NCBI RefSeq assembly: GCF_001742745.1
Contig: NZ_MJAK01000014.1
Span: 1 to 45,236 of the forward strand
DNA from: Curtobacterium sp. ER1/6
GTDB lineage: Bacteria; Actinomycetota; Actinomycetes; Actinomycetales; Microbacteriaceae
Direction: 5' to 3'
DNA length: 45,236 bases
A program made the translations under genes and the position numbers. The notes beneath the pieces were generated by a model, which searched no databases, was not told the DNA's origin, and saw only the letters and a program-made list of their open reading frames with translations. Shown here piece after piece: positions 25,617 to 33,688 of this stretch (positions are counted from its first letter, which is position 1; each line of letters opens with the position of its first letter).

Positions 25617-25650
25617 GAATGCGTCCCCGCGTCCGCGCGGGGGCGCATTC
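25617..25650 (+). terminator. Strong hairpin downstream of the GH3 gene
   Basis: Arms GAATGCGTCCCCGCG and CGCGGGGGCGCATTC, 15 bases each with one G-U-type mismatch, around a short loop. Followed by TCGTCG, with no T-run. It probably ends the GH3 transcript or a small RNA before it. Confidence 0.65.
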
Positions 25651-25663
25651 GTCGTCCCGGCGC

Positions 25664-25782
25664 AGCTCACCGCTCGGCGCCGCCCGCTCCGTGAGCCGGC
25701 TGGCAACCCTCCGAATGATCCTCATTTATCCGGTTCCCGATAGTGACAAACACTCCACTCGGTGGGAGAGTGGAACGACCAT
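25664..25782 (+). promoter_or_regulatory. Possible degenerate SAM-riboswitch-like segment
   Basis: A stem AGCTCAC/GTGAGC leads into CCGGCTGGCAACCCTCC (about 25696-25712), which resembles the conserved GGCAACCCTCC block of actinobacterial SAM riboswitches. About 50 bases later comes CGGTGGGAGAGTGGAACGACC, loosely like the later GGTGGGGTGCCCC...GACC part of SAM-IV. No plus-strand gene follows until 27004, so if real it is an orphan. A covariance-model search is needed to decide. Confidence 0.25.
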
Positions 25783-25875
25783 CCCGTGCGGATCAGGAAC
25801 GGGATGGCCATCCGGCCGGGGACCGGGTCCTCACCACACCAGTGCCCCGGCTGGGTGCCCTCCGGGGAACGGGTG

Positions 25876-26883
25876 TCAGGCCAGGCGGGGAGCGATCTCG
25901 TCGGCGACGATCCGCAGGATCCGCTCGTGCGATGCCGCGTCGCCGTTCGCCGGCAGGGTGATGACGAGCTCGTCGGTCGCCTGCACCGCCGGGTCCGCGG
26001 ACAGTGCGTCGACGATCTCGTCGACGCCGCCGGACAGGACCTTGCTGAACCGGAACGGCGGCCCGCTCAGGGGGCGACCCTCGTCGTCCATCCCGCTCGC
26101 GTAGCCGGTGAGGAACTCCTCGTGGACCTGTCGGTCGTGGTCGTCGAGCAGCGGGACGACGATCCGACCGACCGCCACCTTCGGGGTTCGGGACGGGTGC
26201 AGCTCGGCGAAGCGCTCGCGGTACGCCCGGACCTGGTCGGCCTGCGCCTCGGCGAACGGGGCGCCGGTGTCCTCGGTGTTCAGCGTCGAGCAGTGCAGCA
26301 GCAGGCCCTTCTCGGCGGTGCGCTGTGCGGTGCCCAGGCTGCCGCCACCCCACCAGACGCGGTCGCGCAGGCCCGGCGACAGGGGCTGCAGCGTGAGGTC
26401 GGCGCCGGCCGGGATGCTCTCGTAGCCCTTGCCGGCACTGCCGAGCGGATCGCCCTGCAGGACCTCGAGCAGACGGGCCGCGCGGGCCTCGGCCTCGTCG
26501 CGGAAACTGCGCTCCGACGCGCCGAAGACCGGGTCGAGGATCGGTCCGTACCCCGCGATGCCGGTGCTGATGCCGAGCTGCACCCGGCCGCCGCTGAGCA
26601 GGTCGACCGTGCTGGCGTCCTCGGCGAGGCGCACCGGGTCCTCGTAGCGCATGCCGAGCACGGCGGTGCCGAACCCGATGGTGCTCGTGCGCTGCGCCGC
26701 GGCGGCGAAGAAGGTCATCGGGCTCGTCAGGAACGGCTCGAAGTGGCGCCCGCGCACCCAGCCGGTGCCGTAGCCGAGCGACTCGGCCGTCGCGAAGAGG
26801 CGGAGGCCGTCCTCCAGCGCTGCGGCCGCACCCGCGGTGCCGCCGTGGTTGGGGACGAAGGAGAGGAAGCCGAGTTCGCGCAC
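25876..26883 (-). CDS. LLM-class flavin-dependent oxidoreductase (second paralogue)
   Basis: 335 residues, GTG start. Same fold as the 15681 gene but clearly different in sequence: MRELGFLSFVPNHGG, GTGWVRGRHFEPFLTSP, STIGFGTAVLGMRYEDPVRL then AEDASTVDLLSGGRVQLGIS, DRVWWGGGSLGTAQRTAEKG, and ending RIVADEIAPRLA. FMN- or F420-dependent monooxygenase by family, substrate unknown. Its C-terminus is intact (normal IVADEIAPRLA end) and shows no core or tail duplication, so it is not an insertion site here. It is preceded by a repeat-family palindrome shared with the divergent helicase. Confidence 0.9.
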   Translation of the reverse strand: MRELGFLSFVPNHGGTAGAAAALEDGLRLFATAESLGYGTGWVRGRHFEPFLTSPMTFFAAAAQRTSTIGFGTAVLGMRYEDPVRLAEDASTVDLLSGGRVQLGISTGIAGYGPILDPVFGASERSFRDEAEARAARLLEVLQGDPLGSAGKGYESIPAGADLTLQPLSPGLRDRVWWGGGSLGTAQRTAEKGLLLHCSTLNTEDTGAPFAEAQADQVRAYRERFAELHPSRTPKVAVGRIVVPLLDDHDRQVHEEFLTGYASGMDDEGRPLSGPPFRFSKVLSGGVDEIVDALSADPAVQATDELVITLPANGDAASHERILRIVADEIAPRLA

Positions 26884-26924
26884 GCCTCGATCGTATGCGA
26901 ATGCATCGAAAGGTGACAGGGCGT

Positions 26925-26968
26925 CGGCCGGGAGGCGCGTGGCGGGGCCGCACCGTGCCTCCCGTCCG
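26925..26968. repeat. Imperfect copy of the GGACGGGAGG palindrome
   Basis: CGGCCGGGAGGCGCGTGGC...GTGCCTCCCGTCCG, arms with a few mismatches. It lies between two divergent genes (LLM minus, helicase plus), where a terminator would not be expected. That argues that the family is at least partly a spreading repeat and not only a terminator. Confidence 0.65.
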
Positions 26969-27003
26969 TCGCCCGGTCACCACCCACCTGGGAGGATGGA
27001 CCC

Positions 27004-29565
27004 ATGACCGACGTCACCACCGCCCCGCCGCTCGTCGCCGCCCTGCCGGCGGCGGTCGACGGCGTCGTCGACCCCGACGCGGTCTACCAGGCCTTCGCGG
27101 ACTGGGCCGAGGCCGGCGGACGACCGCTCTACCCGGCACAGGACGAAGCGCTCATCGAGCTCGTGTCGGGTGCGAACGTCGTGCTCAGCACCCCGACCGG
27201 CACCGGCAAGTCCCTCGTGGCCGCGGGTGCGCACTTCGCGGCCATGGCCGAGGGGAAGCGCAGCTACTACACGGCACCGATCAAGGCGCTCGTGTCCGAG
27301 AAGTTCTTCCAGCTCGTCGACCTGTTCGGCGCGCAGAACGTCGGCATGGTGACCGGTGACTCGAGCGTCAACGCCGACGCCCCGATCATCTGCTGCACCG
27401 CCGAGATCCTCGCCAACACCGCGCTCCGGCAGGGCCCGGACGCCGAGGTCGACGTCGTCGTCATGGACGAGTTCCACTTCTACGGCGACGCCGACCGCGG
27501 GTGGGCCTGGCAGGTGCCGTTGCTCGTGCTCGAGCGGGCGCAGTTCCTGCTCATGTCCGCCACCCTCGGTGACGTCACCACCATCGCCGACGACCTGTCG
27601 CGCCGGACCGGACGTCCGACGGCCCGCGTGACCGGGGTCTCGCGGCCGGTGCCGCTGTCGTACGAGTACGTGCTCACGCCCGTGCAGGAGACGGTCGAAC
27701 GGCTGCTCGAGGAGGGCAAGGCGCCCGTCTACATCGTGCACTTCGCCCAGGCGGCGGCGCTCGAGCGGGCGCAGGCGCTCATGTCCGTCCGCGTTGCTGA
27801 TCGCGCTCGACGTGACCAGATCGCCGACGCGATCGCCGGGTTCCGCTTCAGCGCCGGGTTCGGCCAGACCCTGTCGCGGCTCATCCGGGCCGGCATCGGC
27901 GTGCACCACGCAGGGATGCTGCCGAAGTACCGGCGGCTCGTCGAGCAGCTCGCGCAACGGGGACTGCTGCCCGTGATCTGCGGCACCGACACCCTCGGGG
28001 TCGGGATCAACGTGCCGATCCGCGCCGTGCTGCTCACCGGGCTGACGAAGTTCGACGGCTCCCGTATGCGGCAGCTGTCCGCGCGCGAGTTCCACCAGAT
28101 CGCCGGTCGCGCCGGCCGTGCCGGGTACGACACCGAGGGTGACGTCGTCGCCGAGGCCCCCGAGCACGAGATCGAGAACGCCCGCGCCGTTGCCAAGGCC
28201 GGGGACGACCCGAAGAAGAAGAACAAGGTCAAGAAGAAGAAAGCCCCCGAGGGCTTCGTGTCGTGGGGGCCGGCCTCGTTCGACCGGCTCATCGCCGCCG
28301 AGCCCGAGCCGATGGTGTCGCGGATGCGGATCACGCACGCGATGGTGCTCGCCGTCGTCGCGCGGGGTGGCGACTCCTTCGCGTCGGTGCGCTCGCTCGT
28401 GTTCGACAACCACGAGCCGCGCGCACGACAGCTCGACATGGCCCGACGCGCGTTGTCCATCGCACGGACGCTCGTGAACGCCCGGGTGATCGAGAAGATC
28501 GACGGGCAGTACCGGATGACGGTCGACCTGCCGGTCAACTTCGCCCTCAACCAGCCGCTGTCGCCGTTCGCGCTCGCCGCGTTCGAGCTGCTCGACCCGG
28601 AGTCGCCCACGTACGCGCTCGACATGGTGTCCATCGTCGAGGCGACCCTCGACGACCCGCGCGCGATCCTCGCCCAGCAGCAGTTCAAGGAGCGCGGCGA
28701 GGCCGTCGCCCGGATGAAGCAGGAGGGGATCGAGTACGAGGAGCGGATGGAGTTGCTCGAGGAGGTCACGTGGCCGAAGCCGCTCGACGAGCTGCTCACC
28801 GCCGCCTACGAGGCGTACGCCGCCGAGCAGCCGTGGGTGCTCGACTTCCGGCTCTCCCCGAAGTCCGTCGTGCGCGACGTGTACGAGCGGGCGATGACCT
28901 TCGGGGACTTCGTGCGGTTCTACCAGCTCACCCGCTCCGAGGGACTCGTGCTCCGCTACCTGTCCGACGCGTACCGGACCATGCGGCAGACCATCTCCGA
29001 GGAACAGCGGACCCCCGAACTCGACGACCTGATCGAGTGGCTCGGTGAGGTCGTCCGGCAGACCGACTCATCGCTCGTCGACGAGTGGGAGGCCCTGGTC
29101 AACGGCGACGTGGCGGAGGCGGCGGCGGAACACGACGAGATCGCTCCGCCGCAGCCCGCTCGGCTCACCGGCAACCCGCGGGCGTTCCGGGTGCTCGTGC
29201 GGAACGCGCTCTTCCAGCGCGTGCTGCTCGCGGCGGCGGACGACGTCGCGGGGCTCGCCGCCCTCGACGGTGCAGCGGGCTTCGGTCAGGACGAGTGGGA
29301 CGCCGTGCTCGAGGAGTACTACGACGAGCACGACACCATCGGCACCGACGGGGACGCCCGCTCGATGCAGTACCTCGTGCTCGACGAGAACGGAGCAGGG
29401 CGCACCTGGCGGGCGCGGCAGATCTTCGCCGACCCGTCAGGGGACAAGGACTTCGGGTTCTCCGCCACCATCGACCTCGACGCGTCGGACGAGACCGGCG
29501 AGGCGGTCGTGCGGGTCACCGAGATCGGCCGCTTCGACGGCTGGTCCGAGGTGGACGTGGACTGA
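27004..29565 (+). CDS. DEAD/DEAH-box RNA helicase with C-terminal DUF3516
   Basis: 853 residues. SF2 motifs in order: Q-like YPAQDEALIELVSG, motif I STPTGTGKS (~63-71), Ib and II VVMDEFHFYGD (DEFH, ~154-162), motif III MSATLGD, motif V TLGVGINVP, and motif VI HQIAGRAGRAGYDTEG. After ~400 comes a basic KKKNKVKKKKAPEG linker and the actinobacterial DUF3516 domain to the end. Relatives of Ski2-type helicases probably unwind structured RNA in the cytosol. ATG 27004 has GGAGG a few bases before it. Confidence 0.94.
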   Translation: MTDVTTAPPLVAALPAAVDGVVDPDAVYQAFADWAEAGGRPLYPAQDEALIELVSGANVVLSTPTGTGKSLVAAGAHFAAMAEGKRSYYTAPIKALVSEKFFQLVDLFGAQNVGMVTGDSSVNADAPIICCTAEILANTALRQGPDAEVDVVVMDEFHFYGDADRGWAWQVPLLVLERAQFLLMSATLGDVTTIADDLSRRTGRPTARVTGVSRPVPLSYEYVLTPVQETVERLLEEGKAPVYIVHFAQAAALERAQALMSVRVADRARRDQIADAIAGFRFSAGFGQTLSRLIRAGIGVHHAGMLPKYRRLVEQLAQRGLLPVICGTDTLGVGINVPIRAVLLTGLTKFDGSRMRQLSAREFHQIAGRAGRAGYDTEGDVVAEAPEHEIENARAVAKAGDDPKKKNKVKKKKAPEGFVSWGPASFDRLIAAEPEPMVSRMRITHAMVLAVVARGGDSFASVRSLVFDNHEPRARQLDMARRALSIARTLVNARVIEKIDGQYRMTVDLPVNFALNQPLSPFALAAFELLDPESPTYALDMVSIVEATLDDPRAILAQQQFKERGEAVARMKQEGIEYEERMELLEEVTWPKPLDELLTAAYEAYAAEQPWVLDFRLSPKSVVRDVYERAMTFGDFVRFYQLTRSEGLVLRYLSDAYRTMRQTISEEQRTPELDDLIEWLGEVVRQTDSSLVDEWEALVNGDVAEAAAEHDEIAPPQPARLTGNPRAFRVLVRNALFQRVLLAAADDVAGLAALDGAAGFGQDEWDAVLEEYYDEHDTIGTDGDARSMQYLVLDENGAGRTWRARQIFADPSGDKDFGFSATIDLDASDETGEAVVRVTEIGRFDGWSEVDVD

Positions 29566-29567
29566 TC

Positions 29568-30068
29568 GTGGCGCTGTCGCTCCGTCTGCTGGGTCCCGAC
29601 GACGTCGAGGCGTTGCAGGGCCTGCTCGAGAGTGTGCCGTCGTACGCGGAGCGCATCACCGGGTACCCGCCTGGGCGGTCGGACGGGCTGAGTGCCCTGA
29701 TCACCGTGCCCGACGGCTTCGACCCGTCCGGCAAGCGCGGCCTCGGGCTGTGGGACGGGGACGAGCTCGTGGCGTTCGCGGACGTGCTCGTCGGGTACCC
29801 GGACCCTGCCGTCGCGTTCGTCGGCCTGCTCGTCGTGCGGGGCGGTGACCACCGCCGGGGGCTCGGTCGTCGGATGCACGACGCCGTGGTGGACCTGGCG
29901 CGCTCGGCACCCACGGTGACCCGGCTGCGGCTCGGGATCGTCGCGACGAACGCGGCCGTGGCCGAGCCGTTCTGGCGGGCCCTCGGCTACGAGCCGACCG
30001 GGGAGACGAAGCCGTACCGGTACGACCACCTGCGGAGCACCGTCGCCCTGTGGGAACGTCCCTGCTGA
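29568..30068 (+). CDS. GNAT-family N-acetyltransferase
   Basis: 166 residues from GTG 29568, two bases after the helicase stop, so co-transcribed. The core is LWDGDELVAFADVLVGYPDP (beta-4 region), the acetyl-CoA loop in GGDHRRGLGRRMHDAVVDLA (Q/RxxGxG/A pattern), and the C-terminal NAAVAEPFWRALGYEPTGET. The acceptor cannot be predicted. The conserved strand-turn-helix order and length are normal for GNAT proteins. Confidence 0.88.
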   Translation: MALSLRLLGPDDVEALQGLLESVPSYAERITGYPPGRSDGLSALITVPDGFDPSGKRGLGLWDGDELVAFADVLVGYPDPAVAFVGLLVVRGGDHRRGLGRRMHDAVVDLARSAPTVTRLRLGIVATNAAVAEPFWRALGYEPTGETKPYRYDHLRSTVALWERPC

Positions 30069-30134
30069 ACTCTCGGTAGGTTCGGTGGGAACCCCCGAGC
30101 CACCCGGCGGACGGGACCATCGGAAGGACCTGCC

Positions 30135-30386
30135 ATGCGCATCGGCTCGAGCATCGCCCTGATCGTCATCGGCGCGATCGTCGCGTTCGCGTTGGACTTC
30201 CAGGTGGCGGGCGTCGACCTGCGCCTGATCGGCTACATCCTGATGGCGGCCGGGGTCGTGCTGCTCATCATCAGTCTCGCCGTCGGCTTCGGCGGACGTC
30301 GGACCACGACCACCACCCGGTCGGGCGTCGACCCGGCGTCGGGGGAGCAGATCACGCGGCAGGACCGGCGGGACGGGACGTACTGA
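30135..30386 (+). CDS. DUF6458 small membrane protein
   Basis: 83 residues, ATG with GGAAGGA upstream. Two hydrophobic helices (GSSIALIVIGAIVAFALDF and LRLIGYILMAAGVVLLIISL) joined by a short QVAGVDLR turn, then a polar Thr/Arg-rich tail. This is the DUF6458 layout common in actinobacteria. Function unknown. Its 3' end overlaps the convergent gene by 35 bases. Confidence 0.88.
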   Translation: MRIGSSIALIVIGAIVAFALDFQVAGVDLRLIGYILMAAGVVLLIISLAVGFGGRRTTTTTRSGVDPASGEQITRQDRRDGTY

Positions 30387-31182
30387 CGCCCCTCACGCTC
30401 TCGTACACGGCCAGGACTTCGCGCATCACGTCGGTCGATGCCGTGGTCTGCAGCTCGACGAGTCCGCCGCGGCGGTCGACCGGTCGGAACCAGTCGAGGT
30501 CGCCGGCGCGGATGAGTCGCTGACGCACTCCGGCTCGACGGCTGCCCAGGTCGAACTCCGTCCAGCGGCCCTCCTGCCACGCGCGCCGGACACTCCAACT
30601 CGCGCGCTCCGGTGTCGCCGGCAACGTCGTCACCGCGGCCACGCGGGCCTGCACAGCACGACGGAGGTACGTGTCCGGACCAGCTCCGTGATCGAACGTC
30701 CACGTGGGGCCGTCGCCCATCCACGAGACCAGGAGGCCGGTCGCGAGGGACTCGGTCGTGAGGGTGAGGGTCTCGCGGTGGTCGACCGGGAGTCCGAGCG
30801 AGGTCAGCTGCGGCCCGGCGAGGACGAGCGCGCGGTCTGGCGCGACCCAGCACGACCATCTGCTCGTGACTGCCCCGCTCTGCGCCACGGCACTGATCGC
30901 GAGGACCCCGCGCTCGCGGACATCGAGGTACGTCCGGGCAGCTGCACCGGGGGCGCCGGCATCGGTGACGAGGCCCGCTTCCCGCAGCTCGTTCGACACC
31001 GGCGACGTCGGCCGCACGCGAGAGAACCTTCCCTTCCTGGCACGCCACAGGGCTTCCCACCCGGCTGCGGATGCCCGCGGTCCGGTGTGCGGGTACCGCT
31101 GCTGCGCCGCTGTCCACTCGAGGGCCTCGCGCGGAGCGCCACGACGCTGTGTGGCGCGGACGTCGAGCTCGATCTCCGTCAC
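30352..31182 (-). CDS. Hypothetical protein, coupled to the frame-broken gene upstream
   Basis: 276 residues. GTG 31182 has GGAGG 5 bases upstream and overlaps the stop of the preceding gene (GTGA). It is soluble, with alternating short strands such as RWSCWVAPDRALVLAGPQLT and TLTLTTESLATGLLVSWMGD. I do not recognise it with confidence. The pattern is faintly reminiscent of ESX-associated EspG-type proteins of actinobacteria, which would fit a paired small LpqN-like gene, but this is speculative. It overlaps the DUF6458 gene tail-to-tail. Confidence 0.72.
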   Translation of the reverse strand: MTEIELDVRATQRRGAPREALEWTAAQQRYPHTGPRASAAGWEALWRARKGRFSRVRPTSPVSNELREAGLVTDAGAPGAAARTYLDVRERGVLAISAVAQSGAVTSRWSCWVAPDRALVLAGPQLTSLGLPVDHRETLTLTTESLATGLLVSWMGDGPTWTFDHGAGPDTYLRRAVQARVAAVTTLPATPERASWSVRRAWQEGRWTEFDLGSRRAGVRQRLIRAGDLDWFRPVDRRGGLVELQTTASTDVMREVLAVYESVRGVSTSRPAGPAA

Positions 31183-31638
31183 CGGTCCTCCTGCACAGAG
31201 AGGCTGCCCGCGATCATCTCGAACAGCGACTCCACGCGGAAGCGATCGCGCACGGACGCACGCATCTGCAGGTCGACGATGACGGATCCGGTCGACAAGA
31301 GGAACCGGGTGAGGTTGACGCAGATGCCGCAGTCCTCGTAGAGGGCCTCGAGCACGCGACCCTCGTTGTCGTCCGCGTACAGCCAGGGTTGGTCGGCGAC
31401 GACGTGCGTCCACCCCGGACGGGCGAGCGCCTCGCGGATCGCTCGTGCTCCGAGTGCTTCGACGGGTTCGTCAGCACGACGGACGTCCAGGACGGCGCTC
31501 GCACGGAACTCGACCTCGTCGGACGCCGGGCTCGGCCACGGCGAGGACCGCACCGCGAGGGTCGACCGTCTCCCACTGCTCCGGGACGAGCAAGTCCACG
31601 GTCGGGGTCGTCAGCGACCGCCACCCGGGCACCGCCAT
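31179..31638 (-). pseudogene. Frameshifted small gene, LpqN-like fold suspected
   Basis: Two open frames join into one sensible protein. The first starts at ATG 31638 (AVPGWRSLTTPTVDLLVPEQ, WETVDPRGAVLAVAEP) and loses sense near 31546. The second continues DEVEFRASAVLDVRRADEPV and runs to SLFEMIAGSLSVQEDR. Joining them needs a one-base correction around 31540-31550. The order (weak strand with PEQWETV, VEFRASAVL strand, helix, strands, VESLFEMIAGSL end) resembles LpqN/LpqT-type domains without the lipoprotein signal. Either a real frameshift or a sequencing error. It follows rnhA by 8 bases. Confidence 0.6.
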
Positions 31639-31646
31639 CGTGCGCG

Positions 31647-32168
31647 TCAGAACAGCGTCGCAGGCGGAGTCGCCTCGGGGAGCGCGGACGGCTCGGTGAC
31701 CTCGACGCCCGGCCAGCCCGGCCCCGTCGGGACCTCGGTGCGGTTCTGGTAGGCCGTCGCAGCGCCGCGGGCACGGACGTCGGCCGCCTCGTTCATCTCG
31801 TGACCGACGTGCCCGCGGACCCACTCGAACGTGACCTTCCGGCCCTGCAGCTCGGCGTCGAGCTCCTTGATGATCTCGACGTTCAGCACGGGCTTGCCGT
31901 CGGCCTTGCGCCAGCCCTTCCGCTTCCACCCGGCGAGCCACTCGGTGCACGCCTTGATCGCGTACTGGCTGTCGCACAGGATGTGCAGCGGCTCGCCGGT
32001 GTCCTTCGTGGCAAGGAGCAGCTGCAGCACGGCCGTGAGCTCACCGATGTTGTTCGTCGCCTTCGGCCACCCGCCGGCTGCCCACCGGTCGTCGTCGACG
32101 TACCAGGCCCAGCCGGCCGGGCCGGGGTTGCCGAGTGCGGAGCCGTCTGCGGCTGCGACGATCGTCAC
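31647..32168 (-). CDS. rnhA: Ribonuclease HI
   Basis: 173 residues, GTG start with AGGAGG 7 bases before it. The catalytic carboxylates are Asp8 (AAADGSALGNPGPAG), Glu43 (NNIGELTAVLQLL), Asp66 (ILCDSQYAI) and the Asp in MNEAADVRARGAA, plus the VRGHVGHEMNE loop with His. It degrades RNA in RNA-DNA hybrids. A ~25-residue Pro/Glu-rich tail follows the catalytic domain. It probably leads a three-gene minus-strand unit with the broken gene and the 276-residue protein. Confidence 0.95.
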   Translation of the reverse strand: MTIVAAADGSALGNPGPAGWAWYVDDDRWAAGGWPKATNNIGELTAVLQLLLATKDTGEPLHILCDSQYAIKACTEWLAGWKRKGWRKADGKPVLNVEIIKELDAELQGRKVTFEWVRGHVGHEMNEAADVRARGAATAYQNRTEVPTGPGWPGVEVTEPSALPEATPPATLF

Positions 32169-32233
32169 GGTGGGACCTCCTGGGTGGTGCGGACTGCCCG
32201 TCGAGCGTAACGGACCAGCGCCCGCGCCCGGTG

Positions 32234-33055
32234 TCAGCGCGTGGCGGGGTCGAGGTTGAGCAGGGTCCCCTTGATCACCCAGTCGTCACCCTCCGTCTCC
32301 ATCTGCGGGTTCAGCCACCGCAACTGGGCGACGGTGACGCCGAAGCGCTTCGCGATCGTGATCAGGTCGTCACCCTGGTTGACGCGGTAGCTGACCGGCG
32401 TGCCGGTGGTCCCGCGGAGGGTCTCGTCGGCGGCGTCGAACGCGTAGCCGTAGGCGCCCGGGCGAGCCTCACCGAGCGTGACGTGGAGATCCGGCTCCGG
32501 GTCCGGGATTGACCACGACAGCGTGCCGATCGCGAGCACCTTGTGGACCCACGGGCGGTCGCTGTCGTCACCGTCGGACTGGTCGGGCACGAGGACGACG
32601 GTGCGCAGCCAGTCCGGATCCGCCCCTGCTGCGGACAGGCTGACGACGGCCGGGGGCTGCGCCTGCGCGCCCCACCTCGTCGTGCTCACGGCGCGGCCGT
32701 CGTAGCCGTCCCCGTACTGCGCCGTGCGCCGGAACTCCACCGACATCGGCTGCGGCTGCGTGGTGCGGTAGCCGGAGAGCTCCGCGTCGAAGGTGCCGTG
32801 GTCGTTCGCGACGACCTCGACGTGGACCGCGGTGTCGCCGGACTTCGACACGGCGTCGGTCTCCGCGACCACCGTGCCGGTCGGGACCGCCTGCGGCGCC
32901 GCGACGGGCTGAGCGGTGTCGTCGGCGGCAGCCGACCCGTCGACGGGAGCCGGTGTCGCGGAGGCGCTCGGTGCCGCGTGGCCGGTGGGCGCCGGCAACG
33001 GTGCGTCGTCGCCGAACACCGAGCAGCCCGTCAACCGCAGCGTGGTCACGCCCAC
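32234..33055 (-). CDS. LysM-domain lipoprotein-like protein
   Basis: 273 residues from GTG 33055. Near the N-terminus a lipobox (LRLTGC, Cys11) is followed by a Pro/Ala-rich linker, a beta-rich middle domain, and a C-terminal LysM domain (VSYRVNQGDDLITIAKRFGV through LRWLNPQM). Exported proteins of this kind bind peptidoglycan. The stretch before the Cys is too short for a signal peptide. A basic start MGRTRTRGATAVAP exists just upstream in another frame, so the signal region may be frame-broken. Confidence 0.82.
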   Translation of the reverse strand: MGVTTLRLTGCSVFGDDAPLPAPTGHAAPSASATPAPVDGSAAADDTAQPVAAPQAVPTGTVVAETDAVSKSGDTAVHVEVVANDHGTFDAELSGYRTTQPQPMSVEFRRTAQYGDGYDGRAVSTTRWGAQAQPPAVVSLSAAGADPDWLRTVVLVPDQSDGDDSDRPWVHKVLAIGTLSWSIPDPEPDLHVTLGEARPGAYGYAFDAADETLRGTTGTPVSYRVNQGDDLITIAKRFGVTVAQLRWLNPQMETEGDDWVIKGTLLNLDPATR

Positions 33056-33199
33056 CGGGTGCGACGGCCGTCGCGCCTCGTGTCCTCGTCCGACCCATGG
33101 ACGTCACCGTTCGTCGGGGCGGCAGTACCCGAACGGGAACCGGATCAGCGCCGTCGTGACCGAACCGGTACCCCAGGGTCGACGCCTACTGTGCGGGGC

Positions 33200-33538
33200 A
33201 TGAGCGACAACACCCCCGACGTCCGCGGCCCCGAGCCATCCGACGACCGCGCGCGCAACGACGCGCTGCGCGACGCTGCGCACAGTGACGACCGCGACGG
33301 CGTGAACGAGTCCGAGCAGCGCGCCGCCGACACCTCCTACAGCCCGTCGAGCGAACGGGAGACCGTCGCGTCGCAGACGCAGCAGCGCAGCGACGAGGAC
33401 CTCGAGCAGGACGGGATCGACCCGTCGCGGGTCGTCGCTGCGCCGGGCACCGGCGGTGCGGACGACGCCGGCGACGTCGAGCCCGAGCCCGGTGACCTGC
33501 ACCTGCCGTGGCAGTCCGAGGAGGACCGGAAGGGCTGA
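33200..33538 (+). CDS. Small acidic hydrophilic hypothetical protein
   Basis: 112 residues from ATG. Rich in Asp, Glu, Ser, Arg and Gln, without hydrophobic segments, ending DLHLPWQSEEDRKG. It reads as fully disordered. Coding is supported by codon bias and by a terminator-like hairpin 45 bases downstream. It is divergent from the LysM gene. No function recognised. Confidence 0.7.
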   Translation: MSDNTPDVRGPEPSDDRARNDALRDAAHSDDRDGVNESEQRAADTSYSPSSERETVASQTQQRSDEDLEQDGIDPSRVVAAPGTGGADDAGDVEPEPGDLHLPWQSEEDRKG

Positions 33539-33582
33539 CCGGCGCGGGTCGTACGCCGCTCGTCAGCCCGAGCCGATCCGGG

Positions 33583-33649
33583 GTCGAACCACGGAAGCGA
33601 CGTCGAACCACCCCCGCGGCCTGGTTCGGAGTCGTGTCCGTGGTTCGAC
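33583..33649. terminator. 67-bp nested inverted repeat between convergent genes
   Basis: Outer 13-base perfect arms GTCGAACCACGGA / TCCGTGGTTCGAC and weaker inner pairing (GAACCA with GGTTC). It lies between the convergent acidic-protein and aldo/keto reductase genes. It contains the nonamer CTGGTTCGG at 33621-33629, the same word as the LLM-site core, probably by chance. Confidence 0.7.
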
Positions 33650-33688
33650 GCTGTCAGGGTCCGGCGCGTCGGCGCCGGTCCTGCCCCG

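Larger units (their letters stand above)
25465..25875. other. 411-bp gene-free stretch with structured elements
   Basis: No gene is supported here. From left to right it holds a short stem at about 25510-25540 (GACGG/CCGTC), a strong hairpin at 25617-25650, and a run from 25661 to about 25785 with riboswitch-like words (see separate entry). The right end, 25790-25875, is GC-rich sequence downstream of the minus-strand LLM gene. A small RNA ending at the 25650 hairpin is possible but not shown. Confidence 0.5.

Noticed and set aside
22939..25725. 928-codon minus-strand frame across the beta-glucosidase
   Set aside because: Antisense shadow of a clear GH3 enzyme. High GC removes stop codons in several frames.
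33621..33629. A fourth CTGGTTCGG core near 33.6 kb
   Set aside because: The nonamer lies in a terminator hairpin without an LLM tail or A-rich repeats beside it, and the match is short enough to be chance.
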